Assembly (NCBI RefSeq): GCF_030272615.1
Contig: NC_081405.1
Coordinates: 315,168,541-315,232,540, forward strand
DNA: 64,000 nt
Direction: 5' to 3'
DNA from: Cryptomeria japonica
Lineage: Eukaryota; Streptophyta; Pinopsida; Cupressales; Cupressaceae
Part shown: positions 63,109-64,000 of the stretch, piece after piece
How the letters are laid out: every line of letters begins with the position of its first letter
How positions within the stretch are numbered: position 1 is the stretch's first letter
Translations under genes and position numbers: made by a program
Notes under the pieces: generated by a model
What the model was told of the DNA's origin: nothing
Seen by the model: the letters and a program-made list of their open reading frames with translations, nothing else
The model's database searches: none

Positions 63109-63955
63109 TCAAATGTTCCTAGCTAGCAGCCAATCTATTATAGCCCAGATTATTTCCAAATCCAAATGGACACCCTTAGCACTGATAATGTGACCTATAT
63201 ATAGCAACTCAGTCATTCCAAGTGCATAGATATAAATATTTTCATATAGGGACTCTCGCTTAAGAATACACAACGCAATTTCAATGTGTTTTATATGCAC
63301 CTCCCAAGTCTTACTGTAAATGAGTATATCATCAAATAATACGAGTACAAATATCCACAACTGATCTCTAAATATCATGTTCATGTAGGACTAGAATGTA
63401 GTTGGTTCATTAGTCAAACCAAAGGGCACGACTAAGAACTCAAAGTGTCAAAAATGACACCTAAAATCTATCTTCTCTATAGCATCTTCCCTAACCCAAA
63501 TCTGATGGTAACCGGATCTCAAGTCTATCTTAGAGAAGTAATTGGCTCCTTGTAACTTATTTATGAGTTCATCAATGTGAGGAATTAGGTATCTATTTTT
63601 TATTTTTTTTCTTATTCAACTCCATGTATTCAATGCATATCTTGAAAGTCCCATCCTTCTTTTTAACGAGTATAACTAAGGAAGGGAATGGACTCTTACT
63701 AGGAGTAATGTGCCCCATCTCAAGAAGCTCTTTGATAGAATTATCAATCTCATCCTTAAAGATCTTTGGATACCTATAGGTTATGGTAATGACAGGTTTA
63801 TCTCCCTCCTCTAATTCTATCACATGTTCAAATCCCCTGTCAAGAGGTCTACCTAGTGCTATATCACCAAATACTTTGAAGCGTTTGGTCGATAATGATT
63901 TCACTTTTGAAGAATAATCTTCTTTTTGTTGTCCATCTATGTCTAGCATCACCAA
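63109..63955 (-). pseudogene. Chromovirus reverse transcriptase
   Basis: 63955-63593: a linker (KVFGDIALGRPLDRGFEHVI), then GHITPSKSPFPSLVILVKKK and DGTFKICIEYMELNKK, the RT fingers. Catalytic motif A falls in the broken stretch 63593-63385. 63384-63109: FVLVLFDDILIYSKTWEVHI is motif C with both Asp. CILKRESLYENIYIYALG and LYIGHIISAKGVHLD follow as the connection. Frame breaks at an A-run near 63600. Confidence 0.87.
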
Positions 63956-64000
63956 AATCTCAAAATCCCACTAAACCTAATCATGATGCATCAAACACTC

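Larger units (their letters stand above)
60716..64000 (-). mobile_element. Chromovirus (Ty3/gypsy), 3' half, decayed
   Basis: The left end is an LTR with the polypurine tract to its right, so the element is on the minus strand and extends beyond base 64000. Domains leftward: RT, RNase H, integrase zinc end, core end, C-terminal module, chromodomain, polypurine tract, LTR. Order and motifs are those of plant chromoviruses. Numerous stops and at least two lost functional residues. Confidence 0.9.

Noticed and set aside
1-64000. Host protein-coding, tRNA or rRNA genes
   Set aside because: No exon-like conserved protein, tRNA cloverleaf with A/B boxes, or rRNA segment was seen by eye. A computational scan (tRNAscan, protein profiles) would be needed to exclude small ones.

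Overview
The window is nuclear DNA of a seed plant. It holds no recognisable host gene; almost every base can be assigned to transposable elements or to their tandem repeats. The families are plant-specific: Ty3/gypsy elements of the Tat/Athila type (retropepsin with a YNLLLGRPWI-type C-terminus, archaeal-type RNase H, very long leaders), a chromovirus with a chromodomain, Ty1/copia elements primed by initiator tRNA-Met, and L1-type LINEs with a DUF4283-like ORF1 and a C-terminal RNase H. Old, deeply nested, non-autonomous elements and large AT-rich leaders fit a giant genome such as a gymnosperm, but I cannot name the species.

Region 1 (1-27.4 kb) is one nest. Outer element E1 (minus strand) carries two insertions with readable target duplications. 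E2 (3577-14718, minus, 1108-bp LTRs) splits an E1 ORF whose frame resumes on the other side. E3 (16986-25747, plus, ~1.68-kb LTRs, perfect CTTCT duplication) splits the E1 leader. E2 is a deletion derivative: protease, a piece of RNase H and the two ends of integrase remain, while RT and the integrase core are gone. E3 encodes a protease/G-patch ORF and no RT.

Region 2 (27.4-49.7 kb) is a second nest. LINE-2 (minus) is interrupted by copia-2 (39189-46104, AGAAG duplication) and adjoins the 3' end of copia-1. The copia-1 LTR is in turn broken by LINE-1 (29395-34327, 16-bp duplication) and by copia-3 (34597-38791, AGTTG duplication). Copia-2 carries a coiled-coil/zinc-knuckle Gag-like ORF followed by a ~1200-codon additional ORF in place of pol. 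Copia-3 has gag and part of protease, then an acidic tail.

Region 3 (50806-60694) is the most unusual object: a ~9.9-kb foldback-like element. It has pyrimidine-rich and purine-rich arms in inverted orientation, subterminal palindromes containing E2F-type TTTGGCGC motifs, and a ~4.6-kb core of a ~20-bp CATATG-containing unit that repeatedly switches orientation. It has no transposase. Region 4 (60.7-64 kb) is the 3' half of a decayed chromovirus on the minus strand.

Functionally, none of the four elements with both LTRs in the window (E2, E3, copia-2, copia-3) encodes a reverse transcriptase or an integrase core, so all must have depended on enzymes supplied in trans.
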